Shown here: piece by piece, positions 26,981 to 34,628 of the stretch | Numbering within the stretch: the first letter of the stretch is position 1 | Layout: every line of letters begins with the position of its first letter | NCBI RefSeq assembly: GCF_017741815.1 | Contig: NZ_JAGHMF010000014.1 | Coordinates: 218,191-282,190 of the forward strand | DNA from: Rhizobium sp. 16-488-2b | GTDB taxonomy: Bacteria > Pseudomonadota > Alphaproteobacteria > Rhizobiales > Rhizobiaceae | Reading direction: 5' to 3' | Length of the DNA stretch: 64,000 bases | Translations under genes and position numbers: made by a program | Notes under the pieces: model-generated | Seen by the model: only the letters and a program-made list of their open reading frames with translations | Database searches by the model: none | Told to the model about the DNA's origin: nothing

Positions 26981-27724
26981 CTACTGGGCGATCGCGAATG
27001 TAACGTTCACCTGGATGGTGTAGCTGCTTTCGCCGCCCTGGATCGGCACGCCTGAATCGGCCTCCGACTTCATCATCGCCGCCCGCATGACGGGCATCGG
27101 CTGCGGCCGCGGACCGTTTTCGTTGATCTCGATGACGGTGCCGAGCTTGACGCCGGCGGCGGACGCAAGCGTCTTTGCCCGCGCGATGGCATCAGCCACC
27201 GCGTTCTTGCGCGCCTCTTCGACCGCGCTGTCGGGCTTGTCATTGGTGAACTGGATATCGCCACCCTGGTTGACGCCGAGCGTCACCGACTGGTCGATGA
27301 TCCCGCCGAGCTTTGAAAGATCGCGCACCCGCACCGTCAGCGCATTGGAAACCTGGTAGCCGATGAGCTCCGGCGGCAGCTGCTGCCCGTCGGTCCCCTG
27401 CGGATAGCGATATTGCGGCTGCACGGAAAAGCCCGACGTCTGCAGATCGCGCTCGGCGATACCGGCCTTCTTCAGCGCCGCGAGCACATCGCTCATCGCC
27501 TTGTTGTTATTGTCGAGCGCCTCGCGCGCGGTCTTCTCCTGCTTGACGACGGAGAAGGTCAAGACCGCCATATCCGGCGCCATCGTCGCCCGCCCCTCGC
27601 CGATCACGGTGATGACCGCCTGGCGCGGCGCATCGGCCGCGAATGCGGGCAGGCCTGCGGCAGCAAGCACCGGCAGGCTGAGAAAGAGACCGGCGGCAAA
27701 GCTCTTGGTGTTCAGCAATGGCAT
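26981..27724 (-). CDS. SIMPL (DUF541) domain periplasmic protein
   Basis: 247 residues with a Sec signal peptide (KSFAAGLFLSLPVLAAAGLP, cleavage near AFAADA). The mature protein is one SIMPL domain: VITVIGEGRATMAPDMAVLT, the NNNKAMSDVLAALKKAGIAE helix, LQTSGFSVQPQYRY and ARAKTLASAAGVKLGTVIEI. These proteins (BP26/OMP28-like in Brucella) form oligomeric channels or envelope-stress proteins; exact function unknown. Monocistronic with its own terminator, upstream of and facing away from the tRNA gene. Confidence 0.88.
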   Translation of the reverse strand: MPLLNTKSFAAGLFLSLPVLAAAGLPAFAADAPRQAVITVIGEGRATMAPDMAVLTFSVVKQEKTAREALDNNNKAMSDVLAALKKAGIAERDLQTSGFSVQPQYRYPQGTDGQQLPPELIGYQVSNALTVRVRDLSKLGGIIDQSVTLGVNQGGDIQFTNDKPDSAVEEARKNAVADAIARAKTLASAAGVKLGTVIEINENGPRPQPMPVMRAAMMKSEADSGVPIQGGESSYTIQVNVTFAIAQ

Positions 27725-27876
27725 TGTTTCACTCCCCGATTGTGACTTACCGATCCCTCTTGCCGTTTGATTGTGAAGCTATTGCGGCAATGACTTGTGA
27801 CCGCTCTGAAATTGCGTTAGACGCAACGAGCACCGGCGAACCATTGCGCCGCTGCCAGGCGCCATCACAGTCGCCA

Positions 27877-27952
27877 GGGCCTGTAGCTCAATGGTTAGAG
27901 CCGGCGGCTCATAACCGCTTGGTTGGGGGTTCGAGTCCCTCCGGGCCCACCA
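27877..27952 (+). tRNA. tRNA-Ile2 (anticodon CAU, lysidine type)
   Basis: Folds as a full 76-nt tRNA with encoded CCA. The acceptor GGGCCTG pairs with CGGGCCC (one T-G), the anticodon stem GGCGG/CCGCT holds the loop CTCATAA, and the T arm is GGGGG-TTCGAGT-CCCTC. The loop and anticodon stem match E. coli ileX rather than elongator or initiator Met. The CAU anticodon would need TilS to make lysidine for AUA decoding. A T run follows immediately. The prophage integrase abuts its 3' end. Confidence 0.88.
27895..27952. other. Left prophage junction (attL) within tRNA-Ile2
   Basis: The integrase coding frame runs antisense into the 3' part of the tRNA and the tRNA is complete, the standard outcome of integration into a tRNA 3' end. 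The attachment core must lie in this part of the tRNA, but its exact limits need the right junction, which is outside the window. Confidence 0.6.
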
Positions 27953-29097
27953 TTTTTTTCTGTAAATATCTGATTTTCCTCCCTATTTTCTGCCTTGGTG
28001 TCCCACTTTTCTAAGTTGGCCTCGGAAAGTGGGACACTTTTGTTCTCGCTTCGGTCTGGGATTAGGAGCTTAGCGCCGTCCTTTGCGAGCACCTTTCGGC
28101 GCGCTGCGCGGGTGTATAGATCCGCCTGCTGACTCGTGGTCCATCCGAAGATGGCTTTGAGCTGGTCGCTTGTTGCTCCATTTTCAGCAGCAATCGACGC
28201 TCCCGCCTTGCGAAGGCCATGCGCGGAACAATGGGGCAAATCTGCCTCATCGCACCACTGCCGCATCTTGTTGCCAAGTCCCTTTTCGGAAAACGGCCTA
28301 CCGTATTCGGTCACAAGGAATGTCATGCGCCCAGCCGCAACGCTATCAAGTTCGGTAGCGAGATCGGACAGCAGCGGCATGTGAACCTCAACGCCGCTCG
28401 AGCCGCTTGTCTTCCCCGGCCTGATTCGGATCCAGCCGTCCCGCAGATGCTGCTTGCCTAAAATTGCGGCATCAGACAATCGAAGGCCGGTGAACATGAA
28501 GATGGCCAGCGCGAGGCGCGCCATTGTTCCCGGCTTATGCTTAGCTTCAAACTGTTCAATCTCTTCGAGAGTCCACGTGTGGAAGCCGTCGCCCGACTTG
28601 AGGCGCTTGATGCCGTTGCAGGGGTTAACCTTCGCCTCCCCAACCTCAATCGCCCATGCGAACATAGCGCTAATGGCTTTGACAATGTTGTTGGCGGCGC
28701 CCGGCGATTCGATACGCACATCACGTAGGGCGGTGACGTGTTTCCGCTCCATCATATCAAACGGCAAGTCGCCGTACTTGGTGCAGATTTCCTCAAGGAT
28801 CCGCCGCCGACGGTCCATTGTGTCGACAGTGACGCCCTTCGCCGCACGCTTAAAATGCTGCTGACATAGCCACCGAAATGAACGGGCAACGACAGGCTTT
28901 GCCGAATCCGGAGACGGCCGCGCGACAACTCCGTCATAGGGAATACCTGCCTCGGCGCACTCATGCTCACGTAGAAACGCCGCCGTGCCCGGCTTCTCGC
29001 GAAGCCGGACTTTTCTCTTTCCCTTCACGCGGTAGTAGATCCGCACGTTTCCGTGTCGGTCCACATCCTCAATGATCCCGCGAAGATTGATCTTCAT
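27895..29097 (-). CDS. int: Tyrosine-type phage integrase
   Basis: 400 residues from ATG 29097, which overlaps the Xis-like stop by 4 nt. The catalytic set is visible: Arg206 in FTGLRLSDA, Lys229 in RPGKTSG, His293/Arg296 in SAHGLRKAG, Trp319 in IFGWTTSQQ and nucleophile Tyr328 in ADLYTRAA. An N-terminal arm-binding and core-binding region (residues 1-165) precedes. It catalyses site-specific recombination between attP and the tRNA-Ile2 attB. The last roughly 19 codons, including the stop at 27895, are antisense to the tRNA gene, so the C-terminus is partly host-encoded in the lysogen. Confidence 0.93.
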   Translation of the reverse strand: MKINLRGIIEDVDRHGNVRIYYRVKGKRKVRLREKPGTAAFLREHECAEAGIPYDGVVARPSPDSAKPVVARSFRWLCQQHFKRAAKGVTVDTMDRRRRILEEICTKYGDLPFDMMERKHVTALRDVRIESPGAANNIVKAISAMFAWAIEVGEAKVNPCNGIKRLKSGDGFHTWTLEEIEQFEAKHKPGTMARLALAIFMFTGLRLSDAAILGKQHLRDGWIRIRPGKTSGSSGVEVHMPLLSDLATELDSVAAGRMTFLVTEYGRPFSEKGLGNKMRQWCDEADLPHCSAHGLRKAGASIAAENGATSDQLKAIFGWTTSQQADLYTRAARRKVLAKDGAKLLIPDRSENKSVPLSEANLEKWDTKAENREENQIFTEKNGGPGGTRTPNQAVMSRRL

Positions 29098-29360
29098 GCC
29101 GCGCCCAGCGCATCCCATGGGTTACCGGCTGGTTGTGCCACATTGACGCCGTCACGGGGAAGAGCGTCGAAAGCCTCGTCGAGTTCATACCTGTCCCATA
29201 GAACGCGCCCACCAGCCTTGCGCGCGACCGGCATCTCGCCGCGCGCCACCATCTGATCAAACAGCGTCCCTCCAATCCCCACGTAGGCGGCTGCAGCCAA
29301 ACGACAAAGGCCGCGTGGTGCAATTCCATTGGGAAGACGGTTGTCATTGGCAGCGCGCAT
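29094..29360 (-). CDS. Xis/AlpA-like DNA-binding protein
   Basis: 88 residues from ATG 29360, with GGAG upstream. The pattern GLCRLAAAAYVGIGGTLFDQ followed by MVARGEMPVA and GGRVLWDRYELDEAFDALP is the winged-helix excisionase/AlpA form common next to integrases in rhizobial prophages. It probably bends att DNA to direct excision. The stop overlaps the integrase ATG (ATGA), so the two are co-translated. A longer reading to 29414 is possible but lacks a ribosome site. Confidence 0.8.
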   Translation of the reverse strand: MRAANDNRLPNGIAPRGLCRLAAAAYVGIGGTLFDQMVARGEMPVARKAGGRVLWDRYELDEAFDALPRDGVNVAQPAGNPWDALGAA

Positions 29361-29487
29361 TTGATCTCCAACACGGACGCAGGCAGACCATCGGTGACAT
29401 CTACTAGACATCAATCCATTCGCCTGATATCCGTCATTCTGACTGAAGTAACAAAAAAGTCAATCAAAATGTCGGATTCGAGCCCAT

Positions 29488-29763
29488 ATGTCTGAGCCCT
29501 CACTTCTCGCTGCACAGGTGCGTGCCGCTCGGGCACTGCTTGGATGGTCGCAAGGATACCTAGCAGAAGGCGCGTGTGTAAGTCGTTCGACGATCGCTGA
29601 TCTCGAAGGCGATAAGCGTCAACCGCATGAAGCGTCGCTGTTCGTCATCATGAACGAGCTCACTAGCGCCGGGATCAATTTTACCGAAACTGGTGTTGAG
29701 TTTCGGGACTGGCCTCCGAGAGATTACGTCCCGACCGGCATTAGACAAAAGAACGCAGGATGA
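29488..29763 (+). CDS. Small XRE-family HTH regulator
   Basis: 91 residues. The HTH is LLAAQVRAARALLGWSQGYL followed by AEGACVSRSTIADLEGDKR, and the C-terminal tail INFTETGVEFRDW is the short beta segment seen in small rhizobial XRE proteins. It is divergent from the Xis-like gene and its stop directly precedes the next open frame, so it may control the integrase/Xis promoter, its own unit, or both. It has the same layout as the XRE gene at 32020. Confidence 0.8.
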   Translation: MSEPSLLAAQVRAARALLGWSQGYLAEGACVSRSTIADLEGDKRQPHEASLFVIMNELTSAGINFTETGVEFRDWPPRDYVPTGIRQKNAG

Positions 29764-29814
29764 TTGATCTCGGCGCCGCAGGGCACTTACGGCCAACACA
29801 GAGCGCAGCAACCT

Positions 29815-30351
29815 ATGACGCATGACTTCTTCGAAACCGACGCTGGCAAATTCATCAGTCGAGCAAAGTGCTTTCTAGAGGCCGCCGGCGTCTTAGACGA
29901 CAAAATGGCGGACGGCCGCAGTGGCATGCTTTTCACTCCGACACTGCACTTAGTCGGCCACGGCATCGAATTGCTGCTCAAAGGCTGCATGCTGCACAAC
30001 GGCATTTCCAAAGTTCAGGTCATCGGCTACGGACACCGCATCAATGACATGTGGCTAAGAGCCGAGGTCGAGACCCTGCGTTCGATGGCGAGACACAACG
30101 CAGTGATTTCCCACGAGTACGCGCTGACTAGCGGTCGCTTCCCAGACGCTGCGCGGATAACGAACCCCGTTGCGACCTTTGAGGAGTATCTTGGTGCCCT
30201 CGGCCATCTGCATGCAGAGCCGCGCCAGTATCCAATTCGGTATCCAACTGATGACGAGCGCGTGGCACCGCGAACGCCGCTGCTGGTGGCAGCATTGTGG
30301 CGCACCGCTGATGACTACGTGAAGCGTCCCAACGATTTTCTGATCAGGTAG
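29815..30351 (+). CDS. Unknown protein with HEPN-like features
   Basis: 178 residues from ATG 29815; a TTG at 29764, directly after the XRE stop, would add 17. The helical region LHLVGHGIELLLKGCMLHNG then GYGHRINDMWLRAE resembles HEPN-superfamily proteins, and RHNAVISH fits the R-x4-6-H ribonuclease motif. That resemblance is by eye and short motifs occur by chance. The gene follows the XRE gene in the same direction, an arrangement seen in toxin-antitoxin and phage-exclusion modules. No membrane segments. Function not established. Confidence 0.55.
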   Translation: MTHDFFETDAGKFISRAKCFLEAAGVLDDKMADGRSGMLFTPTLHLVGHGIELLLKGCMLHNGISKVQVIGYGHRINDMWLRAEVETLRSMARHNAVISHEYALTSGRFPDAARITNPVATFEEYLGALGHLHAEPRQYPIRYPTDDERVAPRTPLLVAALWRTADDYVKRPNDFLIR

Positions 30352-30439
30352 GGAACGTACGGCGCGCGCGCGGGTTATTGTGGTGCAAGGCGTTTGAAAT
30401 CCACCTTGCCGCGGATGCATCGCCCATGTGATCCGTTAG

Positions 30440-30475
30440 AAGCCCGGCGCCGGATCAGTCCGCACCGGGCTTTTC
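30440..30475. terminator. Terminator hairpin after the HEPN-like gene
   Basis: AAGCCCGG (30440-30447) pairs with CCGGGCTT (30465-30472), with GC-rich inner pairing, followed by TTTT on the plus strand. The convergent minus-strand gene ends inside it. Confidence 0.75.
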
Positions 30476-30835
30476 CTTTGTCGGCGGCCCCGACCAAACC
30501 GTCTTCGCCGGCCGCCTGCTCTTCTTCCAAGCCGAGGGATTTTCCAGTTCCCGTGTCGACCGGTCGGCTTGGCCGGGGAACCAGCTATTCTCGTACCAGG
30601 CGGCGACCAGGGCAACCGGCCAGCCGCCGTGGAACTCGTCGAACTTCGGAAAGCCCGGCCGGTTGCTTAACGTCGGAAGGCGGGCCTTGGCCCACTCCTT
30701 CGCTCTCGCCTTGCCAACGATTGCGGTGGCAAGCTCGATGTCGGTAGCAAACAAGGGAAGATTGTCGAAGGGTGACACGAAAATGGGTCCATCAACTGAG
30801 GGAGCGATGGACCCAAGTACGAGATGCTCACACAT
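30455..30835 (-). CDS. Phage hypothetical protein
   Basis: 126 residues starting at an ATG with no clear ribosome site. The central part, RLPTLSNRPGFPKFDEFHGG followed by WPVALVAAWYENSWF, vaguely resembles small winged-helix DNA-binding proteins, but I would not assign a fold. The C-terminal tail is basic. It ends inside the terminator of the convergent gene. It could be a regulator of the accessory region; no function is assigned. Confidence 0.5.
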   Translation of the reverse strand: MCEHLVLGSIAPSVDGPIFVSPFDNLPLFATDIELATAIVGKARAKEWAKARLPTLSNRPGFPKFDEFHGGWPVALVAAWYENSWFPGQADRSTRELENPSAWKKSRRPAKTVWSGPPTKEKPGAD

Positions 30836-30935
30836 AAGTCTGCTGTCGCGGTGATGAAGGCCGCGACAAGGTTAAGAATAGATGGATTTCATTAAGCGAT
30901 TGCTAACGTAGCGGCGGTTGGTACTTTTGGCTGGC

Positions 30936-31130
30936 CTAATCCTCCGGCCTCCAGCCGGTCTCGTCCATAGCGGACATGACCATGGCAACGAGCCGGGGCA
31001 CGGCAACCGGATTCGTGGAGCGTTCGAATTCGGATATGCGGACGGCAGAGCCGTAACCCAGAAGCACAGCGAGCTCGGCTTGATTGAAGCCGAGCCGCTT
31101 GCGGATTGCCTTGAAGTCTTCGTTGGTCAT
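30936..31130 (-). CDS. Small XRE-family HTH regulator
   Basis: 64 residues from ATG 31130. Nearly all of it is HTH: FKAIRKRLGFNQAELAVLLG followed by YGSAVRISEFERSTNPVAVP. It overlaps the previous gene's stop by one base (TAATG), so the two small genes are one operon. Two palindromic sites lie upstream of the operon at 31375-31425 and probably bind this protein for autoregulation. Whether it is a lysogeny regulator or a local one is unclear. Confidence 0.75.
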   Translation of the reverse strand: MTNEDFKAIRKRLGFNQAELAVLLGYGSAVRISEFERSTNPVAVPRLVAMVMSAMDETGWRPED

Positions 31131-31345
31131 TATGCAGCCCGCAGATATTCCATGCCATAGACGTTGCACATGTAACCGATATCTTCGGCGACTTCCTGGG
31201 CCTGGATGATGAGCATGAAAGCCTTGTGCTTGGAGACCTCGCGGTAGACCTCATCGTCGATACGCACGTCGAAGGCGTAGACCTTGCAGTTACCGTCAAA
31301 GCGGCGGGTGACGTTTACGGTGATTGCTGCGGTGCTGTCGGTCAT
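31130..31345 (-). CDS. Small hypothetical protein, first gene of an XRE operon
   Basis: 71 residues: N-terminal beta strands (TAAITVNVTRRFDGNCKVYA then FDVRIDDEVYREV) and a helical C-terminus (IIQAQEVAEDIGYMCNVYG). No known family. The gene starts just downstream of two palindromic operators and overlaps the XRE gene by one base. Cotranscription with a regulator suggests it may be its target or partner; unproven. Confidence 0.55.
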   Translation of the reverse strand: MTDSTAAITVNVTRRFDGNCKVYAFDVRIDDEVYREVSKHKAFMLIIQAQEVAEDIGYMCNVYGMEYLRAA

Positions 31346-31374
31346 TTGCTTGCTCCGTTTCGATGATTAGAAAC

Positions 31375-31425
31375 TAACGGATATCCGTTATTTGGTCAAG
31401 CGAAAAATAACGGAAAAGCGTTATT
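31375..31425. promoter_or_regulatory. Pair of palindromic operators upstream of the XRE operon
   Basis: TAACGGATATCCGTTA (31375-31390) is a perfect 16-bp palindrome, and AATAACG-GAAAAG-CGTTATT (31406-31425) has perfect 7-nt arms. Both share the AACG/CGTT half-site, with centres about 33 bp apart (three helical turns), fitting cooperative binding by the XRE protein. Confidence 0.6.
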
Positions 31426-31467
31426 CGTTTGCTCCTGACTTTACGGAGCAAGGCATCGTGGCGCAAA

Positions 31468-31499
31468 CGAAAAACCCGCCGACTTGGTAGACCGACGGG
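31468..31499 (-). terminator. Minus-strand terminator downstream of the gene at 31678
   Basis: CCCGCCG (31475-31481) pairs with CGACGGG (31493-31499) with one G-T. On the minus strand it is followed by TTTTTCG. Two more hairpins lie between this and the gene's stop: 31637-31663 (AGAGCCGGTG/CACCGGCTCT) and the 12-bp palindrome at 31664-31675. Confidence 0.65.
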
Positions 31500-31677
31500 C
31501 ACGCTGTGGTGGGCTCGTGAGGTGTAGGGCGCCCGCCGTGGCATGCGGCAACACGGCGGGCTCGCTGGGCGCAGGGCGGCACGCCAGCAGGAAAGGTGGA
31601 CCGGACGACGGCGTCTAGTCGCCACCGCCGCCCGGCAGAGCCGGTGTATCAAGCACCGGCTCTCCCCCGCGGGGGTT

Positions 31678-31935
31678 TCAATTCGTTTGTGTCTTGAAAA
31701 GCAATTTGCCTTGGACGGTGCGAAACGGCCGCTCTCGGTCGAAGGTGACAATCTTATAAATCTCATGGCCCATGGCCGAACGGCTACGCTCGAGGATAAT
31801 GGCCGGGGTCACTCCCCAAGCGACAAGCTCGCCGATGTGGAAGCGGAAGGACGCTGTGTAGGTTCTAACCATTCGTCTGCCTACGAGACTGCGCGGAAGC
31901 GAAATTCTGTCGATGTGCATCTGTGCGGCTGGCAT
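31678..31935 (-). CDS. Phage hypothetical protein
   Basis: 85 residues from ATG 31935, which has GAGGAG nine bases upstream; the longer reading to 32037 overlaps the palindromic promoter. Basic protein with SFRFHIGELVAWGVTPAIIL, a hydrophobic stretch too short to be a sure membrane helix, then a beta-rich C-terminus. No family recognised. It is divergent from the XRE gene at 32020 across a shared operator, so it is probably regulated by it. Confidence 0.5.
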   Translation of the reverse strand: MPAAQMHIDRISLPRSLVGRRMVRTYTASFRFHIGELVAWGVTPAIILERSRSAMGHEIYKIVTFDRERPFRTVQGKLLFKTQTN

Positions 31936-31969
31936 TTCAGTGGCTCCTCGTTGATTAATTTCGATCACG

Positions 31970-31987
31970 GTGATAGTAATTACCATC
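31970..31987. promoter_or_regulatory. Palindromic operator between divergent phage genes
   Basis: TGATAGTAATTACCATCA is palindromic with one mismatch. It lies between the divergent genes at 31935 and 32020, so it is a likely binding site for the XRE protein encoded at 32020. Confidence 0.5.
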
Positions 31988-32019
31988 AATAGGGGACGCG
32001 TCAAGCGATATTTATCATT

Positions 32020-32367
32020 GTGAGCGATTTTAATCAAGTTACCGGACGTCAGCTGGCCGCGGCTCGGGCTTTACTCGGCATCGGGCAAGTCGAACTTGCG
32101 CAGATGGCCAACCTCTCGGCGCCCACGCTGCGGCGCATGGAAGCGAGTGCTGGTCCTGTCGAAGGTATGCGCAACAATGTCGCTTCAGTGGTGGCAACGT
32201 TGAAGAATGCCGGCATCTCCTTCGTCGACGGCAACTACAGCGGCTCTGGCGGTCCGGGCGTCCGACTGGCAACGCCTTCTGGCATGTCGATCGACGTCAA
32301 CGAAAAGGAAGTCGTTCAATACCCGGAGTTCATGGACAATGATGCGCCTCCTGGTGCGGGCGGCTAG
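32020..32367 (+). CDS. XRE-family HTH regulator
   Basis: 115 residues from a GTG. The HTH is GRQLAAARALLGIGQVELAQ followed by MANLSAPTLRRMEASAGPVE, with VASVVATLKNAGISFVDGNY forming the short C-terminal beta unit typical of small rhizobial XRE proteins. It overlaps the next HTH gene by 29 nt in another frame. It is the same architectural type as the protein at 29488. A role in lysogeny control is possible but the main repressor is expected elsewhere. Confidence 0.78.
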   Translation: MSDFNQVTGRQLAAARALLGIGQVELAQMANLSAPTLRRMEASAGPVEGMRNNVASVVATLKNAGISFVDGNYSGSGGPGVRLATPSGMSIDVNEKEVVQYPEFMDNDAPPGAGG

Positions 32368-32626
32368 GGTGACCGACGGCCCTCGCCTGATTGGCCGCAA
32401 GGAAGCAGCAGCTTACCTTGGCATCGCCGAGTCCACGTTCAGCCTTTGGGTAGCGCAGGACAAAATGCCGCCTCCCGTGCCAGGAACCCGAAAATGGGAC
32501 AAGAGGGCGATAGACGCTCGCCTTGATGAGATCAGCGGTCTCACGCGTGAGAGCGATGAGGATGATTTTGATCGAATGCAGAGAGAAAGTGATGCGCGTA
32601 GGGCACTGCGCGATCAGTCAAGGTAG
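32339..32626 (+). CDS. AlpA/excisionase-like HTH protein
   Basis: 95 residues if started at ATG 32339, within the upstream gene; a GTG at 32369, just past that gene's stop, is equally possible. The domain GRKEAAAYLGIAESTFSLWV followed by DKMPPPVPGTRKWDKRAIDA is the MerR-like winged helix of AlpA/Xis proteins. The C-terminal tail is charged. It may act as a second directionality factor or transcriptional regulator. Upstream overlap suggests coupling with the XRE gene. Confidence 0.68.
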   Translation: MMRLLVRAARVTDGPRLIGRKEAAAYLGIAESTFSLWVAQDKMPPPVPGTRKWDKRAIDARLDEISGLTRESDEDDFDRMQRESDARRALRDQSR

Positions 32627-32951
32627 CTTTCCCGTATCGGGACACCTGATACCTGTGAGCATTCGTGGGAAAACTCAATTTTACGCTGAATATTGCATTC
32701 GATTCGTTTGATTTCGTGCCCCGAACCTGCCTACGCTACAAGTCCTGGCAGCGGGGAATGCGGCAATGGCTTGCAGGCAAACCGCACTCTCCCGCGCTAG
32801 GTGGCTCCTCGGTGGCGAGATCATCGCGAATGATGGTCTCGCCGACAGCCACGACGACACTGCTACATGGCGCTCCAACAGGCAACGCCATTTTTCCCAC
32901 GGATGTGAAATCGGTGTGGATTGATAAAAATAATGGCGGCAAGGGCGTTGG
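32627..32951. other. 325-nt stretch without a supported gene
   Basis: Two overlapping plus-strand frames are open here (one from about 32665 to 32964, one of 52 codons from ATG 32766 to 32924), but neither has a convincing ribosome site or recognisable protein. The stretch ends just before the 556-residue gene and probably holds its promoter. It may contain a decayed small gene. Confidence 0.4.
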
Positions 32952-34622
32952 ATGGAATCGATAACTGATCAAGAGAAACAAGAATATGAAGCCAACCTCA
33001 GATGGCGGCTTGAGGTGCTCAAGGCAAAGCTTGAGGCAGGCGAAGTACATATTTCATCTGATATTGCTGATGGTATCGAACAGTCTCTCAAGGCGGTAAG
33101 GAGCCTTCCTGACGGTCAGATTGATCTCGACACCGTTGACGGCCGCGTACGGTCAATGGCTCTCGCCGCCGCGCATGTCCACAACAGAGAGCAGGATAAA
33201 AAATCGATATCACTCATTGATGTTTCGAGAACTTATTTCGATTTCGTCGAGTTGAACTGCGGTGACCTTGCTCGGCAAGCAAAAGAGCATGGCCTTAACG
33301 CGCACCAGTTTGCAATGGCACTATCTCGGGATGTGGAAGCGGTCACGGGGATAAACAAACAGCTTCCTCAGTTCCTGGAAGTTCTCGAAAACTTTTGGCG
33401 AGATGCCGCAGATGCGGTTCACTATCATGTTCAAGACCTGCAGGGCACGAAAGCAGTCTATGGAGGTGACCTTTTCCCTTCGTATGAGCAAAACTTAGCG
33501 AGCTCCGTGGGCCTCTACACGGATACAATTGTCCTGTCAGACCCGTTCTGGCATTCCAGACATGTGTTCGATATGGCCTCCCCCGAGCGGCGCGTCTACT
33601 ACTTCGCAAAGCATGCGATCAACGTCCTTGGCTACCGCGATATGGCGTTAGCTGATCTTGAAAAGCCGATCGTTGTTTTTGCGCCCTTTAGATCGTCCGT
33701 GGATGATGCGGAAGAAAAATTCCTGAAACACATAACAGAGGTCGATGGATTAAAGCACGCTGCGCATGTTTTTGGCAGGAGCTTCGAAAATGTCGAAGAT
33801 CTCTTCGATTATGCGCGAACTCTTTCGACCCCCGAGTTGGCAGTAGAGGCGCTGGCTGACCCGAGCAGACTCGTCTTCGATACGGAGTGGGGTGGCTCGA
33901 AGTTGGAGCAAGTCCGCAGGTCACTGGGCTCCGAGTGGTCGCCGGTCACGGGTGACAGTAACGCCGGTCTAATGATTGCAGGCCAGTGCTTAGCCCGAAT
34001 GGGACAGGCGACTGACATCCTGCTGAAAAGTCGATACCTTATGGGTACGCCACTTATCGATGCCCCAACCTCTTGGAAGTATTTCAGCTGGAAGCTTGAG
34101 TACAACTCCGCTCTCGATGATGATGACAGGACGCATCTTCATATGGTGAGGGGCCTCCAGCACGCGAGAGAAGGCGAGGCTCAATGGCTCGGGAAAATTC
34201 CGCCCGCCGCGCTCATCGAAATGCGCAAGGTTGGAGCCTTCGAGGAAATCAGAACCGTCCTTTCGGCCGGCGTCGACGACATTGCGCGCGAGCGTCCGAC
34301 CGCCTATTTTCGCTCAAGCGACAAGATCGTTGAGAACATCAGGGATGCGTTCGATCGCCACGGCGCTGAAGTTAAGAAGCTGACACAGAGGAAAATCAAG
34401 TTCGCTGGCTTCGACATAGGATCGCTTGTTGCCGTAGGGGCAGTGGAAATTGCCGCAGCGATCACTGGAACTCCGCTTTTCGGCGTTGGCGCATACGCCG
34501 CGACACAGTTGATAGATGCCCCCACGATAAGACAAATTCCAGCAAAATTCCGAGACTTGCGCAACGCCCACGTCGAGCTAAAAAAGTCGCCGATGGGGCT
34601 GCTGTTTAAACACAAGAAGTAG
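32952..34622 (+). CDS. 556-residue accessory protein of unknown function
   Basis: A large single-gene unit on the plus strand among phage accessory genes. The N-terminal third is helical and charged (QEKQEYEANLRWRLEVLKAK). The middle is mixed alpha/beta with KPIVVFAPFRSSVDDAEEKF and HVFDMASPERRVYYFAKHAI. The C-terminus has a long hydrophobic stretch (VAVGAVEIAAAITGTPLFGV, about 490-520) that could insert in a membrane, ahead of a basic end (LFKHKK). I recognise no domain. Its AT-richer codon use and isolated position are those of a lysogenic conversion gene. Phage exclusion or another host-benefit role is possible but has no direct support. Confidence 0.7.
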   Translation: MESITDQEKQEYEANLRWRLEVLKAKLEAGEVHISSDIADGIEQSLKAVRSLPDGQIDLDTVDGRVRSMALAAAHVHNREQDKKSISLIDVSRTYFDFVELNCGDLARQAKEHGLNAHQFAMALSRDVEAVTGINKQLPQFLEVLENFWRDAADAVHYHVQDLQGTKAVYGGDLFPSYEQNLASSVGLYTDTIVLSDPFWHSRHVFDMASPERRVYYFAKHAINVLGYRDMALADLEKPIVVFAPFRSSVDDAEEKFLKHITEVDGLKHAAHVFGRSFENVEDLFDYARTLSTPELAVEALADPSRLVFDTEWGGSKLEQVRRSLGSEWSPVTGDSNAGLMIAGQCLARMGQATDILLKSRYLMGTPLIDAPTSWKYFSWKLEYNSALDDDDRTHLHMVRGLQHAREGEAQWLGKIPPAALIEMRKVGAFEEIRTVLSAGVDDIARERPTAYFRSSDKIVENIRDAFDRHGAEVKKLTQRKIKFAGFDIGSLVAVGAVEIAAAITGTPLFGVGAYAATQLIDAPTIRQIPAKFRDLRNAHVELKKSPMGLLFKHKK

Positions 34623-34628
34623 CTCGAC

